From contig NZ_JAUSNF010000009.1 of the NCBI RefSeq assembly GCF_030646255.1, positions 1-47,931 on the forward strand: a DNA stretch of 47,931 bases. Direction: 5' to 3'. Source of the stretch: Candidatus Burarchaeum sp. (lineage in GTDB: Archaea > Micrarchaeota > Micrarchaeia > Burarchaeales > Burarchaeaceae). The number at the start of each line of letters is the position of its first letter. The first letter of the stretch is position 1. Positions 1 to 9,033 of the stretch are shown here, one piece after another. The notes beneath the pieces were generated by a model. The model had not been told where the DNA came from and ran no database searches. It saw only the letters and a program-made list of their open reading frames with translations. A program made the translations under genes and the position numbers.

Positions 1-2
1 TG

Positions 3-227
3 CAGATTTATGACCCGTCGGCAATAGGCCGCATAATTGCAGGAGCGCAGGAAAACCCGCAGCTCCTGCTGTTCGCAAACGATGCCGAGAAGGTGTTGTT
101 CGAAGAGTCGCTCGACTCGACCTCCCAGCCGCGCATAATGCTTAAGATGCTCAGCTCATCCGGCAGGCTCTCGTTAGTAACCGTCGACGAGCTCGAGGGC
201 TTCATAAAGAAGGCGTCCCACCATTAA
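3..227 (+). CDS. C-terminal fragment of an unidentified protein (truncated at window edge)
   Basis: Open frame from window start (QIYDPSAIGRIIAGAQENPQLLLFAND...FIKKASHH*) to TAA at 225-227, convergent with the next gene. Confidence 0.5.
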   Translation, partial: QIYDPSAIGRIIAGAQENPQLLLFANDAEKVLFEESLDSTSQPRIMLKMLSSSGRLSLVTVDELEGFIKKASHH

Positions 228-931
228 TGTCGTATGTCGTCAAAGTACTTTGTCTTTATGGGCCTGCCCAGCAGGAAGTTGAAGAATGCCTGCACATTCT
301 TCGCGGCCACCGACCAATAGCCCTTCTGCTTGAAGCGCCTGGTCGACGCATAGACTATGAGGTTGGGTTCAATCTTTATCCGGCCGACTTTCTTGGCCCG
401 CATCGAGAGTTCAGTGTCCTCGAAGAAGCTGATTATGGTGTTGAAGCCGCCCAGCTTCTCGAACATGGTTTTCCTGTATGCGCAGTTGTTGCCGTAAAGC
501 TGGTATATGCCGAAGAGCGTGCTGAGCCTGACCCACCAGTCTGAATTGATTTTAAAAACCACATTGTCGAACCAGCTGCCTGCGCGCGGACGGAGCACAC
601 CGCCTACGCCCATAATCTTCTCATCTGTGAAATCCAGCTGTATGCGCTCGAGCCAGTCCTTCTCAGCCTCGCAGTCCGCGTCTATGAACGCAAGAATATC
701 GTACTTTGCATATGCCGCACCTTCATTCCGCGCAGCCGCGGGACCGTGCGCCTTTTTCTTGCATATCTTATCCACATAGGGCTTAGCCCTCTCGACCGTG
801 CAGTCCCTGCTGAAGCCGTCCACCAGGATTATCTCGTATTTTCCCTCGAATTTCTGCTTCCTCAGGCTCTTGAGGCAGGCCTCAACTTCCTCCTCCTCGT
901 TCAATGCAGGTATTATCACGGAAATTGCCAT
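224..931 (-). CDS. Family 2 glycosyltransferase
   Basis: 235 aa; SVIIPALNEEEEVEACLKSL..., IDADCEAEKDW typical of GT-A/GT2. Confidence 0.9.
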   Translation of the reverse strand: MAISVIIPALNEEEEVEACLKSLRKQKFEGKYEIILVDGFSRDCTVERAKPYVDKICKKKAHGPAAARNEGAAYAKYDILAFIDADCEAEKDWLERIQLDFTDEKIMGVGGVLRPRAGSWFDNVVFKINSDWWVRLSTLFGIYQLYGNNCAYRKTMFEKLGGFNTIISFFEDTELSMRAKKVGRIKIEPNLIVYASTRRFKQKGYWSVAAKNVQAFFNFLLGRPIKTKYFDDIRH

Positions 932-2098
932 CTACTCCCTCCGCCCAAATTGGTAGCGCGCTTTCTGATAAACTTCCATAAGCTTTGCCGTGCTCTTGCG
1001 CATCTCGTGCTTCAGCGCGGTCGTGCGCGCCGCAGAGCCCATTCTGCCGCGCCTATTATAAACCCGCACTATCGCGGCTGCGCACGCCTCGGGGTCGTGC
1101 GGGCTGAAAACCGCGCCATTCTTCCCTTCCTCCACAATTTCCTTGAGCGGCTCGTGGTCCGCGCACGCGACCGGCGTGCCGCAGGCCATGGCCTCGAGCG
1201 CCACGAGCCCCAGTGTCTCGAAAGTTGACGGGAAGGCCAACACATCCGCGGTTCCATATGCTGCAGGCAGCTCTTCATCGGGCACAAAGCCCGCGAACCT
1301 GAACGCATTTCCAACCCCTTCTGCCTTCACAAGCGCCCTGTAATGTTTCTCGGCAGGCCCCTTTCCTGCAATCACAAACTTGCAGTCAGGGATTTCCTCG
1401 AGCACGTAGATTGCGGATTTTATCAACGTCTCAATATTCTTTTCGAGCGCAACCCTGCCCACATGCAGTACGACCGGCCCGCTTTCGAGCCCGTGCTTCT
1501 TCCTGAACGCCTTTGCGGCCGCGCCCCTTGCCCGCAGGCTGAACTTTACCGTATCTATGCCCGGATGCACGACATGCACGTTCCCAATCCCTTTTTCCGC
1601 CAATATTTTCGCGACCCACCTGCTGGGCGCAATTACGTGGTCGCACCGGTTGTAATACCATCTGAGATAGCGCCACATCAGCCTCTTGCCCAGCCGCCCG
1701 ATGGTCTTCGATTTCGTCAGGTAGTGCGTTGCATCCGGGACCATCGTGTGGAACGTGCCTACGAGCGGGAGGTGCAGCCTTGCAGATGTGGCTAGCGCGG
1801 CAAGGCCCATCGATGCCATTCCATGCGTGTGCACCAAGTCAATATCCAATCGCTTGACTGTTCTTTCCGCGAAAAACGGGAAAAGCGCAACCCGGTATTC
1901 CGGGTATGGCCTGAACGGCGCCGAAGCATGGTAGAAAACGCGCGGGTCGGCATTCATCTTTTTCTCGCGCCTCGAGCCGGCTGCAAAAATATAGACCTCG
2001 TGCCCTTCGCGCTCAAGCGCGCGCCTCGACTCTAGTATCGTAGTTACGACCCCATCGCGCTGCGGCAGGTACGTGTCGGTGAAATAGGCGATGCGCAT
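932..2098 (-). CDS. Family 4 (GT-B) glycosyltransferase
   Basis: 388 aa; MRIAYFTDTYLPQRDGV..., HVGRVALEKNIETLI, PSTFETLGLVALEAMACGTPV. Confidence 0.93.
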   Translation of the reverse strand: MRIAYFTDTYLPQRDGVVTTILESRRALEREGHEVYIFAAGSRREKKMNADPRVFYHASAPFRPYPEYRVALFPFFAERTVKRLDIDLVHTHGMASMGLAALATSARLHLPLVGTFHTMVPDATHYLTKSKTIGRLGKRLMWRYLRWYYNRCDHVIAPSRWVAKILAEKGIGNVHVVHPGIDTVKFSLRARGAAAKAFRKKHGLESGPVVLHVGRVALEKNIETLIKSAIYVLEEIPDCKFVIAGKGPAEKHYRALVKAEGVGNAFRFAGFVPDEELPAAYGTADVLAFPSTFETLGLVALEAMACGTPVACADHEPLKEIVEEGKNGAVFSPHDPEACAAAIVRVYNRRGRMGSAARTTALKHEMRKSTAKLMEVYQKARYQFGRRE

Positions 2099-2151
2099 GA
2101 GGCTTTTTCGAGGCAGGGGTTTAAATATTCCGCCACGCCTGTTATAGATTC

Positions 2152-2871
2152 ATGAGCACCTTGAAAAAGCACAAGCACCCCCTCGTAATCGAGCTTGAGC
2201 AGCGCCATAACTGCTATACTGTAGATTGTACCGACAAGACTCATGACACCAGGATAAAATGGCTGACAACCCTCGCCATGGAGGCAGACACAGTTTCCCA
2301 TCTGTTTGAGATACATTCAGCCAACCTGGCTCATGTGCTCAAAAAGCTTGCCCGCGACCCGCGTGTAAAGACCATTCAGCTTATACGCATTTCCGGCAAC
2401 CTGGCCCAGGTCATCATAAAACAGAAACGCGACGTTTCCACCTACCGGCATCTTTCCAAAACTGGCACGATTTGGCTTAGCGAGTACAGCGAAGAAGGAG
2501 TGGACAAAGTTGCAATGCTTGCTCCAAGCGAGGAGAACTGGCACGCATTCCTCGATGCAGTGAAGGACGAATACGATATCAGGTTAAAAGCCAAACGCCA
2601 TCTGGAACCAAAGGACCGCATCTCATACGACCTCTTTGGATCCAGCGGTTTCCTCAAGCTAAAGACCGCCAGCGAGCTTCTTACTGAGAGGCAAATGAAC
2701 GTGTTTGAACTGGCATGCAAGCTAGGTTATTATGAGGAACCGAAGAAGGTGAGCATCGAAGAGCTGTCTGCCAAGCTAGGCGTTTCATCCAGCACTGCCG
2801 CCGAGCTTTTGCGCAAGGCCGAAGGCAAGCTCCTGCCGATACTATCGGACATCCTCCGTATGATGCGCTGA
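2152..2871 (+). CDS. HTH_10 / bacterio-opsin-activator-like transcriptional regulator
   Basis: 239 aa; C-terminal LTERQMNVFELACKLGYYEEPKKVSIEELSAKLGVSSSTAAELLRKAEGKL. Confidence 0.8.
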   Translation: MSTLKKHKHPLVIELEQRHNCYTVDCTDKTHDTRIKWLTTLAMEADTVSHLFEIHSANLAHVLKKLARDPRVKTIQLIRISGNLAQVIIKQKRDVSTYRHLSKTGTIWLSEYSEEGVDKVAMLAPSEENWHAFLDAVKDEYDIRLKAKRHLEPKDRISYDLFGSSGFLKLKTASELLTERQMNVFELACKLGYYEEPKKVSIEELSAKLGVSSSTAAELLRKAEGKLLPILSDILRMMR

Positions 2872-2946
2872 TTTTTAAGCCACCGCTGTACAGCGGGGTC
2901 AGGTATAAATAGCCGGATCAAGATATAGTAAAGCTAATTCTGGAGG

Positions 2947-3807
2947 ATGATTAAGATGGGAATGACCGATAATGCAAAGATGGCCATAGTCGCACTCGTT
3001 GTGCTGGCTTTAGGCGTGTTCGGGTTGGGCGGTTGTCAGTCACAACGCGTTTCCTCAGATGCCACCCGTAAAATCCAAGAAATCGTTGATAACGCTGCCT
3101 CCCAGCTCGAAAACAGCGTTAGGCTCGAAATCGGTGTTAGCGGATTGCCTGCCAGCCGCGACTCAGTCTCTCAGATACGCCATGAAGCTGATGAATTCTG
3201 GCTTTCTGGAATTACTAAAGGACCAGTAGAATTAAAAGAAATACGCGACAGGCACCCCCTTCCTCCTGATCATGCAGAACGCGTTTTCAATGTTGGACGG
3301 AAGACTTTCAATGCCATCTCGTTCGTTCCGAAGGAAGACAAGGCAGTTATATTCGAAAACCTTTGCGATATCACTTCAGTGAGCGGTCTTCATCCCAGTT
3401 ACGGTATGACATATTCACTAAATGACCTTTCCCTAAAGCCGCGTGCAGACATAATTCCGCGGGCATATATTCTCGAAAGTTCTTTCATTGCCTTACCCAA
3501 CAAAGAATATGTCGTAAGGCTTACCTATAAAGACGGCAGCAGCCAAATTCTTCAATTCAAAAGCGGCCTGTATGATAATGGAATGGACCTCCTTGATACC
3601 GCCCTGCGCATAGATGCGAAGTTCGATGCATTCATCGCAGGCACGTTGGAAGGCCAGAAAAGCGCCCCAAGGCCTGTCGAAGCTGATGCTTATGAAATAA
3701 AGAAAACGCATTCAATGGACATCAGGATTCTCAGGAGAAGTGCAGGCCCCGCGCAAGTCCGGCAGCGAGCAGCCGATCCCAAGAATGCACCAAAATTCTT
3801 CCCTTAA
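2947..3807 (+). CDS. Hypothetical lipoprotein
   Basis: 286 aa; N-terminal hydrophobic segment followed by lipobox-like LGGC. Confidence 0.6.
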   Translation: MIKMGMTDNAKMAIVALVVLALGVFGLGGCQSQRVSSDATRKIQEIVDNAASQLENSVRLEIGVSGLPASRDSVSQIRHEADEFWLSGITKGPVELKEIRDRHPLPPDHAERVFNVGRKTFNAISFVPKEDKAVIFENLCDITSVSGLHPSYGMTYSLNDLSLKPRADIIPRAYILESSFIALPNKEYVVRLTYKDGSSQILQFKSGLYDNGMDLLDTALRIDAKFDAFIAGTLEGQKSAPRPVEADAYEIKKTHSMDIRILRRSAGPAQVRQRAADPKNAPKFFP

Positions 3808-4001
3808 GGACCCAGCGCATAGTCGTGGCAGGGGAAACGGAAATAACCGACGCGCACTCGCTTCTGCGCAATAAGCTCAAAATGAATGTGGAGCCAAGCT
3901 CAGCCGCGGCATTTGTCGCGCTCAACCGGCTGAACTGTAAGTTTGACAAGCACAATGTCGTTGTGGTAGTCAATACCGGCCGCGGCCTTTACTTTGACTA
4001 G
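3795..4001 (+). pseudogene. C-terminal remnant of a fold-type II PLP enzyme (threonine synthase/dehydratase-like)
   Basis: Open frame without start: ...TQRIVVAGETEITDAHSLLRNKLKMNVEPSSAAAFVALNRL...VVVVVNTGRGLYFD*; the 'xEPSSAAA' and terminal Gly-rich motifs are typical of the family C-terminus. Confidence 0.55.
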
Positions 4002-4021
4002 TCCGCAAAACGCGAAACAGT

Positions 4022-4900
4022 TCAGATCAGGCTTTCATCGTATTTTCCTTTTGGAACTATGCTGAAAAACTTCCCAGACCCGCCAACAATCTGGGGATAG
4101 TGCTTGATCCCCGATGGAACAAATGCGGCGGCAGGACTTTCGACCAAGGTCTCTTTCCCGCCAATCACCACCTTGGCTTTTAAACCGCTCAAGTTGGGCC
4201 TGTTTCCGATAAACAAAAAATAACTTGGGCAATTATGCGCATGCAGGTCAACATACCTGGGTTGCGTGGTCTTGACGTCAAGGACATTTCTGACAATTGC
4301 GTAAATGCCCGCTTCCGGGAGCATATTATTGCCTACAAAAACATGGCGTTTTCCAGGGGCCGTGTCGTGGTGGTATCTTATCTCCGAAGACGGCCTGATG
4401 TCCGGGATAACTATGAGTTTTTTGAATCTGTCCGCCTCCTTTTCTCCCCGCTCCAAATCCGGTTCTGCGGGAACGTGGCCGTATTCAGCGCCGCGATATA
4501 GGATGACCACCTTGCCTTTGCCTTTAGAGACCTTATACTGATGAACGAGCCCCGCAGGGATGTATACTGTTGCCGGAGACGCTATTTTGTGAGATTTACC
4601 TTCAAATTTTATCCTCCCTTCCAAACCACCCATATCCGGTTCATCTCCTATAAAAAAGTAAAACTCGTCAACATCGTGGTAGTGCGGAACCTGATAGTCT
4701 CGGACTGCTCCAAGTGATTTTGTAACATGATGCAGGGCAATGTACACCTTGGCTTCGGGCAGAGACTTGCGATCGATGAAGATGTGGCGCGTAAACGGGA
4801 GCCTGGCATTTTTCTTCAAAGGGCGCGCTCCACTTTCAGGGATTTCCGCCTGCCTGGCCTGCACGATGTGCGTCTTGTTTACCATAAAAACTTCCTTCAT
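4022..4900 (-). CDS. Bicupin-like protein (two cupin domains)
   Basis: 292 aa; duplicated blocks PHYHDVDEFYFFIGDEPDMGGLEGRI... and DLHAHNCPSYFLFIGNRPNLSGLKAKV... Confidence 0.7.
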   Translation of the reverse strand: MKEVFMVNKTHIVQARQAEIPESGARPLKKNARLPFTRHIFIDRKSLPEAKVYIALHHVTKSLGAVRDYQVPHYHDVDEFYFFIGDEPDMGGLEGRIKFEGKSHKIASPATVYIPAGLVHQYKVSKGKGKVVILYRGAEYGHVPAEPDLERGEKEADRFKKLIVIPDIRPSSEIRYHHDTAPGKRHVFVGNNMLPEAGIYAIVRNVLDVKTTQPRYVDLHAHNCPSYFLFIGNRPNLSGLKAKVVIGGKETLVESPAAAFVPSGIKHYPQIVGGSGKFFSIVPKGKYDESLI

Positions 4901-5057
4901 ATGATGCCCGCTCCTCTGCTTAAATCCTTTTCGCAGTTTTTCCTAGAAACAACGCGTCTTCCGTCGCCCAGGTCAAGTGTTGCGCCCTTGGCGGAGCAGC
5001 CGCTTCTGCGCGGAAGTTCGCCCATACTTTAAAATACATTGGCCCCGAAGTCGGCTC

Positions 5058-5789
5058 ATGAGCGTCACAATCGTTGAGACAGAGAAATACGACCTGAAGT
5101 CCCCTTATCTTATTGAAGGCTTTCCGGGCATCGGCCTTGTCGGCACAATCTCCGCCAACTATATGGTTGAGAAGCTTGGCATGGAACCATTTGGCTATAT
5201 CACCAGCGAAAAATTCTCACCCATCGCCTCCGTGCACAACTACATGCCCCTCCACCCTGCCCGCATGTACAAGTCAAAGAAGCACAATCTCGTGGTTCTT
5301 TTTTCCGAGCTCATAATTCCCATGAACACCATTTATTCCCTCTCCTCCGAGATATTCAACTGGGCCAAGAAGCACAAGTGCAGGCAGATAGTCTCGCTGG
5401 GCGGCATAAACATGAAGGGCGAGCAGGACGAGGTTTTCGGAATTGCAAGCCTGCCCGAGCTGAGCCGCATGATTGAGAAAAAGGGCGTGAAGCTCATACG
5501 CGAAGGCGTGACCACTGGTGTGAGCGGCGTTCTTCTGGCAGAGTGCGCCACCCGCAACTTCCCCGCAATTTCCCTTCTTGCCGAGGCCCATGCGGAATTC
5601 ATGGACCCGAAGGGCGCGGCCATGGTGCTTGACATGCTTTCAAAAATAATAAACGTGAAGATAGACACGCACGAGCTGCTCAGCCAGAGCAAGGAAATCG
5701 AGGGGAAGGTGAAGCAGATGCTCGACCAGGCCAAGGACGTGCATGAGGAGTACAAGAAGGCAACCGGCCTCGGGCCGATGTATGGCTAG
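5058..5789 (+). CDS. PAC2 family protein (archaeal proteasome-assembly-chaperone-like)
   Basis: MSVTIVETEKYDLKSPYLIEGFPGIGLVGTISANYM...; start chosen at 5058. Confidence 0.88.
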   Translation: MSVTIVETEKYDLKSPYLIEGFPGIGLVGTISANYMVEKLGMEPFGYITSEKFSPIASVHNYMPLHPARMYKSKKHNLVVLFSELIIPMNTIYSLSSEIFNWAKKHKCRQIVSLGGINMKGEQDEVFGIASLPELSRMIEKKGVKLIREGVTTGVSGVLLAECATRNFPAISLLAEAHAEFMDPKGAAMVLDMLSKIINVKIDTHELLSQSKEIEGKVKQMLDQAKDVHEEYKKATGLGPMYG

Positions 5790-6595
5790 GCCCGCTTTGG
5801 CACGTAGGTGTCCATCCCCTGCTCAGACATCATCTTCCTAGTTAGCGTCTTCTCTATCAAAAAGTATCCAAAAGCCCAGGGCCAGTCAGTTCTCATGTGC
5901 TCTGCCCCGCACTCCTTCCTCAATATTTCCTTCACACTGCTGTCGATTTTCAGAAGCACAGCATCCGAATAGGCAGACAGGAGCGCCTTCTTATCTATCT
6001 CGGCCATCCTTTCAGCCAGATCAGTTCCATCCTCGCTCCCGGCCGAACCCAGCATCCGTTCAAGCCATTCTGCCTTGGACAATGGCGCACGGTATTCCCC
6101 TTCCTTGCTCTTGGTGAATGTTTCAGCAGGCTTCTTCTCCTCATGCTGGTTGGAAAACACCAGCTTATTGAGCTCTCTAATACTCCTCTCGTCTGCCTTG
6201 TCTATCTCAGTCACTATTACCACAACCTCCTCCAATGAAAGGTCGGGCACGAGCTCGTAAAGTATGTGGGCCACTTTCACAGCAGCGTCTTCCACACCTT
6301 TGTATTCTCCCCCCCTGCCTCTAAGCGTTATTTCAAGGCCGACAAAGAGCTCGCTTCCAGATAACTTCTCAAGTTCCATCCACATGTTCAGTACTTGTAT
6401 ATAGTGGCATTTTTGAATCTCGTCCGCAAGTCTTTTCAAGCGTCCGTCGAGCTGGTCCATCAATCTTTGCTTGTCCGCGGGTTCAAGGTGCCAGGGTAAA
6501 CGGCGAAATTCTGTAGCTTCAGGCGTAGTTTGAACCTTCTTTCCAGGTCCTTTATATTCCACGAGGGTTTTCAGTTGTACAGCCATCTCCACCAC
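5786..6595 (-). CDS. Hypothetical protein
   Basis: 269 aa ORF, no recognised family. Confidence 0.55.
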   Translation of the reverse strand: MVEMAVQLKTLVEYKGPGKKVQTTPEATEFRRLPWHLEPADKQRLMDQLDGRLKRLADEIQKCHYIQVLNMWMELEKLSGSELFVGLEITLRGRGGEYKGVEDAAVKVAHILYELVPDLSLEEVVVIVTEIDKADERSIRELNKLVFSNQHEEKKPAETFTKSKEGEYRAPLSKAEWLERMLGSAGSEDGTDLAERMAEIDKKALLSAYSDAVLLKIDSSVKEILRKECGAEHMRTDWPWAFGYFLIEKTLTRKMMSEQGMDTYVPKRA

Positions 6596-6775
6596 CGGCC
6601 TTCAACAGTTCCTCAGTTTTCTTTTTCAATCACCTACGTTATATTCTGTGTTCTGGGTATAAAAACCTCTGTGCACATAAGTATACGGACGAGATAACTG
6701 AGCAGTCTTAAGAACTATGGGCACATGTAATTGGAAACGAGTGAGAAACTGCAGGCACATTTAAAGGGAGTTCTC

Positions 6776-6796
6776 AAAAGAACCGTAGGTTCTTTT
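6776..6796 (+). repeat. Perfect 9-bp hairpin abutting the tRNA-Leu 5' end
   Basis: AAAAGAACC-GTA-GGTTCTTTT, ending 1 nt before the tRNA. Confidence 0.85.
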
Positions 6797-6797
6797 G

Positions 6798-6882
6798 GCG
6801 GGGGTGCCAGAGTCCGGAAAATGGGGCGGACTTAAGATCCGCTGGCCTAGCGCCTACGCAGGTCCAAATCCTGCCCCCCGCA
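6798..6882 (+). tRNA. tRNA-Leu(UAA), class II
   Basis: Acceptor GCGGGGG/CCCCCGC, anticodon arm GCGGA-CTTAAGA-TCCGC, long variable arm, T arm GCAGG-TCCAAAT-CCTGC, discriminator A. Confidence 0.93.
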
Positions 6883-6981
6883 TTTGCGAAGCAAATGAGG
6901 GTGCAATCAAAACGTCGAAACGTTTTGATGCGCAGCGGAATAGCGATTCCGCTTGTGCATCGGCTGCGGCCGATCGCACCC
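6881..6981 (+). other. Structured hairpin array, putative ncRNA or palindromic element
   Basis: CATTTGC-gaa-GCAAATG; then closing stem GGGTGC(6899-6904)/GCACCC(6976-6981) enclosing ATCAAAACG-tcgaaa-CGTTTTGAT, AGCGGAAT-agcg-ATTCCGCT and ATCGGC-tgcg-GCCGAT. Confidence 0.55.
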
Positions 6982-7063
6982 GCATTAACCCTTTTAGGTT
7001 GCTTCAGCTTCCTCTTTCCATCCGCACAGTTTCTTTTTTATTAGTTTGCCGAGAAAGCACCTC

Positions 7064-7459
7064 ATGGCGAGACACTTCTTCAAGTGGGCGGATCTGAAGG
7101 CGGACGAAGAGCGCCTCGCCCATGCGCCGCACATGAAGTTCAGGCTCATTACCACGACATTTCTCATAATGGCCGTGGCGCTTTTCCTCATGCGCGTATC
7201 CTACCTGTCTTCCTCCTCGCTGGTGCTGGCCTCTTCGCTCGCGCTAATGCTTCTGCTAACTGCCTCAGCAGTCTATCTAATTTTCACAACGCGGCTCATC
7301 TTTTCAAAGCTGGTCCTCCTGGCCTCAGTAGTGCTCTTCCAGGCTGTTGAGTTCGGCCAGAGCCCCTACCTGAACCTGGCGCCGATATCCGCGCCGCTGC
7401 TTGCAATACTTGCGGCTAACGCGCTCTTCGTAGCATTCCTGTTTTCAATAAAGGATTAG
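7064..7459 (+). CDS. Small integral membrane protein, hypothetical
   Basis: Several hydrophobic segments; ATG at 7064 preferred over TTG at 7046. Confidence 0.65.
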   Translation: MARHFFKWADLKADEERLAHAPHMKFRLITTTFLIMAVALFLMRVSYLSSSSLVLASSLALMLLLTASAVYLIFTTRLIFSKLVLLASVVLFQAVEFGQSPYLNLAPISAPLLAILAANALFVAFLFSIKD

Positions 7460-7469
7460 TGCCCCTGCC

Positions 7470-8180
7470 TCAAATTCCTACTGAATCGCTTCTCGCAATT
7501 ATCTCGCGCGCCAGCGTTGCCCGCACCTCTGCGTGAGGCAGGCTTTTTGCAGACGTTTTAATCCCATATTCCAGCACAATGCGCCCGCCTGCGCGCAGAA
7601 CGGGGATGGTCCAGCGCACGCCCCTGCCTCTTGCATCCCTGCTCTCCCTCGCCCCGTGCGCCGCGCCCCGCGGAAATTCGAGCACCGCGTCCTCTGGCAC
7701 AAAATCAGCAACCTGCACGCCCGCAAGCTCCTCGCCCTGGTTGCGCACCTCTATTTCAACAGTGCCGTTCCTGAACCGCTTCTCCACAAACAGCTTCCTG
7801 CGCGCCCCGAGCCAGGCATATGCAATCACGAGCAGCGCGAGCGCAAACAGGCCGTAGGCCAACGGTTCGGCGTAAGCGGGCAGTGTGAGGGGCGTTTCTA
7901 CAATAATTTCGCGCACCTCCCCTTCATACTCTACCTTCCACACGCCCGCCTCATCAACCTCAAACCGCGCGTAGCCTCCGGCATATTTTTCCTCAGTTCC
8001 CGAGGGCGAAACCACGCCAATCTCCCCCGCAGCCTGCACGCCGTTCACCAGTGCAACCGCTTCAACCTGCTCGCCCAACCTTGCGCGCCCGGGCGCATAG
8101 AGCTCCACTGCGCCGGCTAGAAAAAGCATGGCAAGCAGCAATGCAACTGCGGCCGTCCTACCCACGGAGAAAAGGTGCAT
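7470..8180 (-). CDS. Membrane-anchored hypothetical protein with Ig/CARDB-like extracellular segments
   Basis: Signal/TM N-terminus MHLFSVGRTAAVALLLAMLFLAG and second TM; start chosen at 8180. Confidence 0.55.
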   Translation of the reverse strand: MHLFSVGRTAAVALLLAMLFLAGAVELYAPGRARLGEQVEAVALVNGVQAAGEIGVVSPSGTEEKYAGGYARFEVDEAGVWKVEYEGEVREIIVETPLTLPAYAEPLAYGLFALALLVIAYAWLGARRKLFVEKRFRNGTVEIEVRNQGEELAGVQVADFVPEDAVLEFPRGAAHGARESRDARGRGVRWTIPVLRAGGRIVLEYGIKTSAKSLPHAEVRATLAREIIARSDSVGI

Positions 8181-8217
8181 GCCAACTCTTTTAAATGCAC
8201 AATTCAAAATCACTGCC

Positions 8218-8955
8218 ATGGGCATGCTTCTCAAGTCCTGCAAACCGTTCTATTGGCACTATTTCAGGATGATAAAGTACGCCAGCCTCGTAATAGTGCT
8301 GCTCATTTTTCTTCTGCCTCTCTACTTCGGCCTGGGCATTGACCTCGGCACATTATTGGCGCTCGCAGGCGCCTACCTGCTTCTCGCACTCGCATCCTCG
8401 CTCTACATAAAATTCGTGAACGATGCCATAGTCTACACTGCGACCGACAGCGAGATAACGAAAGACGAGGGCGTGATACAGAAAAAGCACACAGTTGTTC
8501 CGTACTCCAAAGTCTCGAACATGGTCGTGAAACGCGGCCTCCTGGACCGCTTCTTCAACCTATGCACCATCAAAATAGATGCAACGGGCGGCGGGCACGA
8601 ATACGAAATCACGATGGACCGGCTGAAGCTCAAGGATGCAAATGCGATGATGGAGATAATCAAGGACCTGCTTGCGCAGCACGAGCCTCAGCAGGGCCCT
8701 TCCAATATGCCTCCGAGCGAGCCCACGGCGGCTGAAAAAAAGGAGGAAGCAGCAGAAGAGCGCAAGCCAAAGCCCGAGCTGCTTCCGCGCCTCTATGCTC
8801 TGGGCGATATGGGTAAGGACAAGCTCGAAGAGCTTGAGCACATGGCATATTCCCGGCAAAGCGATGCCGGTGCGGATGATGAAACACGCGCGCCTGAAAA
8901 AACAAAAAGGCAGAAGCAGGCAAAAGGCGGGAATGGCAAGGAAAAGCGCAAGTAG
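8218..8955 (+). CDS. Membrane-flanked PH-like (bPH2/DUF304) domain protein
   Basis: Two TM segments then DAIVYTATDSEITKDEGVIQKKHTVVPYSKVSNMVVKRGLLDRFFNLCTIKIDATGG; charged C-terminal tail. Confidence 0.8.
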   Translation: MGMLLKSCKPFYWHYFRMIKYASLVIVLLIFLLPLYFGLGIDLGTLLALAGAYLLLALASSLYIKFVNDAIVYTATDSEITKDEGVIQKKHTVVPYSKVSNMVVKRGLLDRFFNLCTIKIDATGGGHEYEITMDRLKLKDANAMMEIIKDLLAQHEPQQGPSNMPPSEPTAAEKKEEAAEERKPKPELLPRLYALGDMGKDKLEELEHMAYSRQSDAGADDETRAPEKTKRQKQAKGGNGKEKRK

Positions 8956-9033
8956 GCAAGCACAGGCGGACTGGAAACTAAGCGCGCGAGCAGGCCTGCA
9001 AGCTCATAAAACTTCCCTGGCATAATTTTAGGC

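Noticed and set aside
746-1228. 160-aa plus-strand ORF
   Set aside because: Antisense shadow of two well-supported glycosyltransferase genes; no recognisable domain
6722-6796. CRISPR-like direct repeats GCACAT...
   Set aside because: Irregular spacing, degenerate copies and no cas genes in the window; better treated as tRNA-associated repeats
7533-8120. 195-aa plus-strand ORF
   Set aside because: Antisense to the 7470-8180 membrane protein; composition looks like a GC-rich shadow frame
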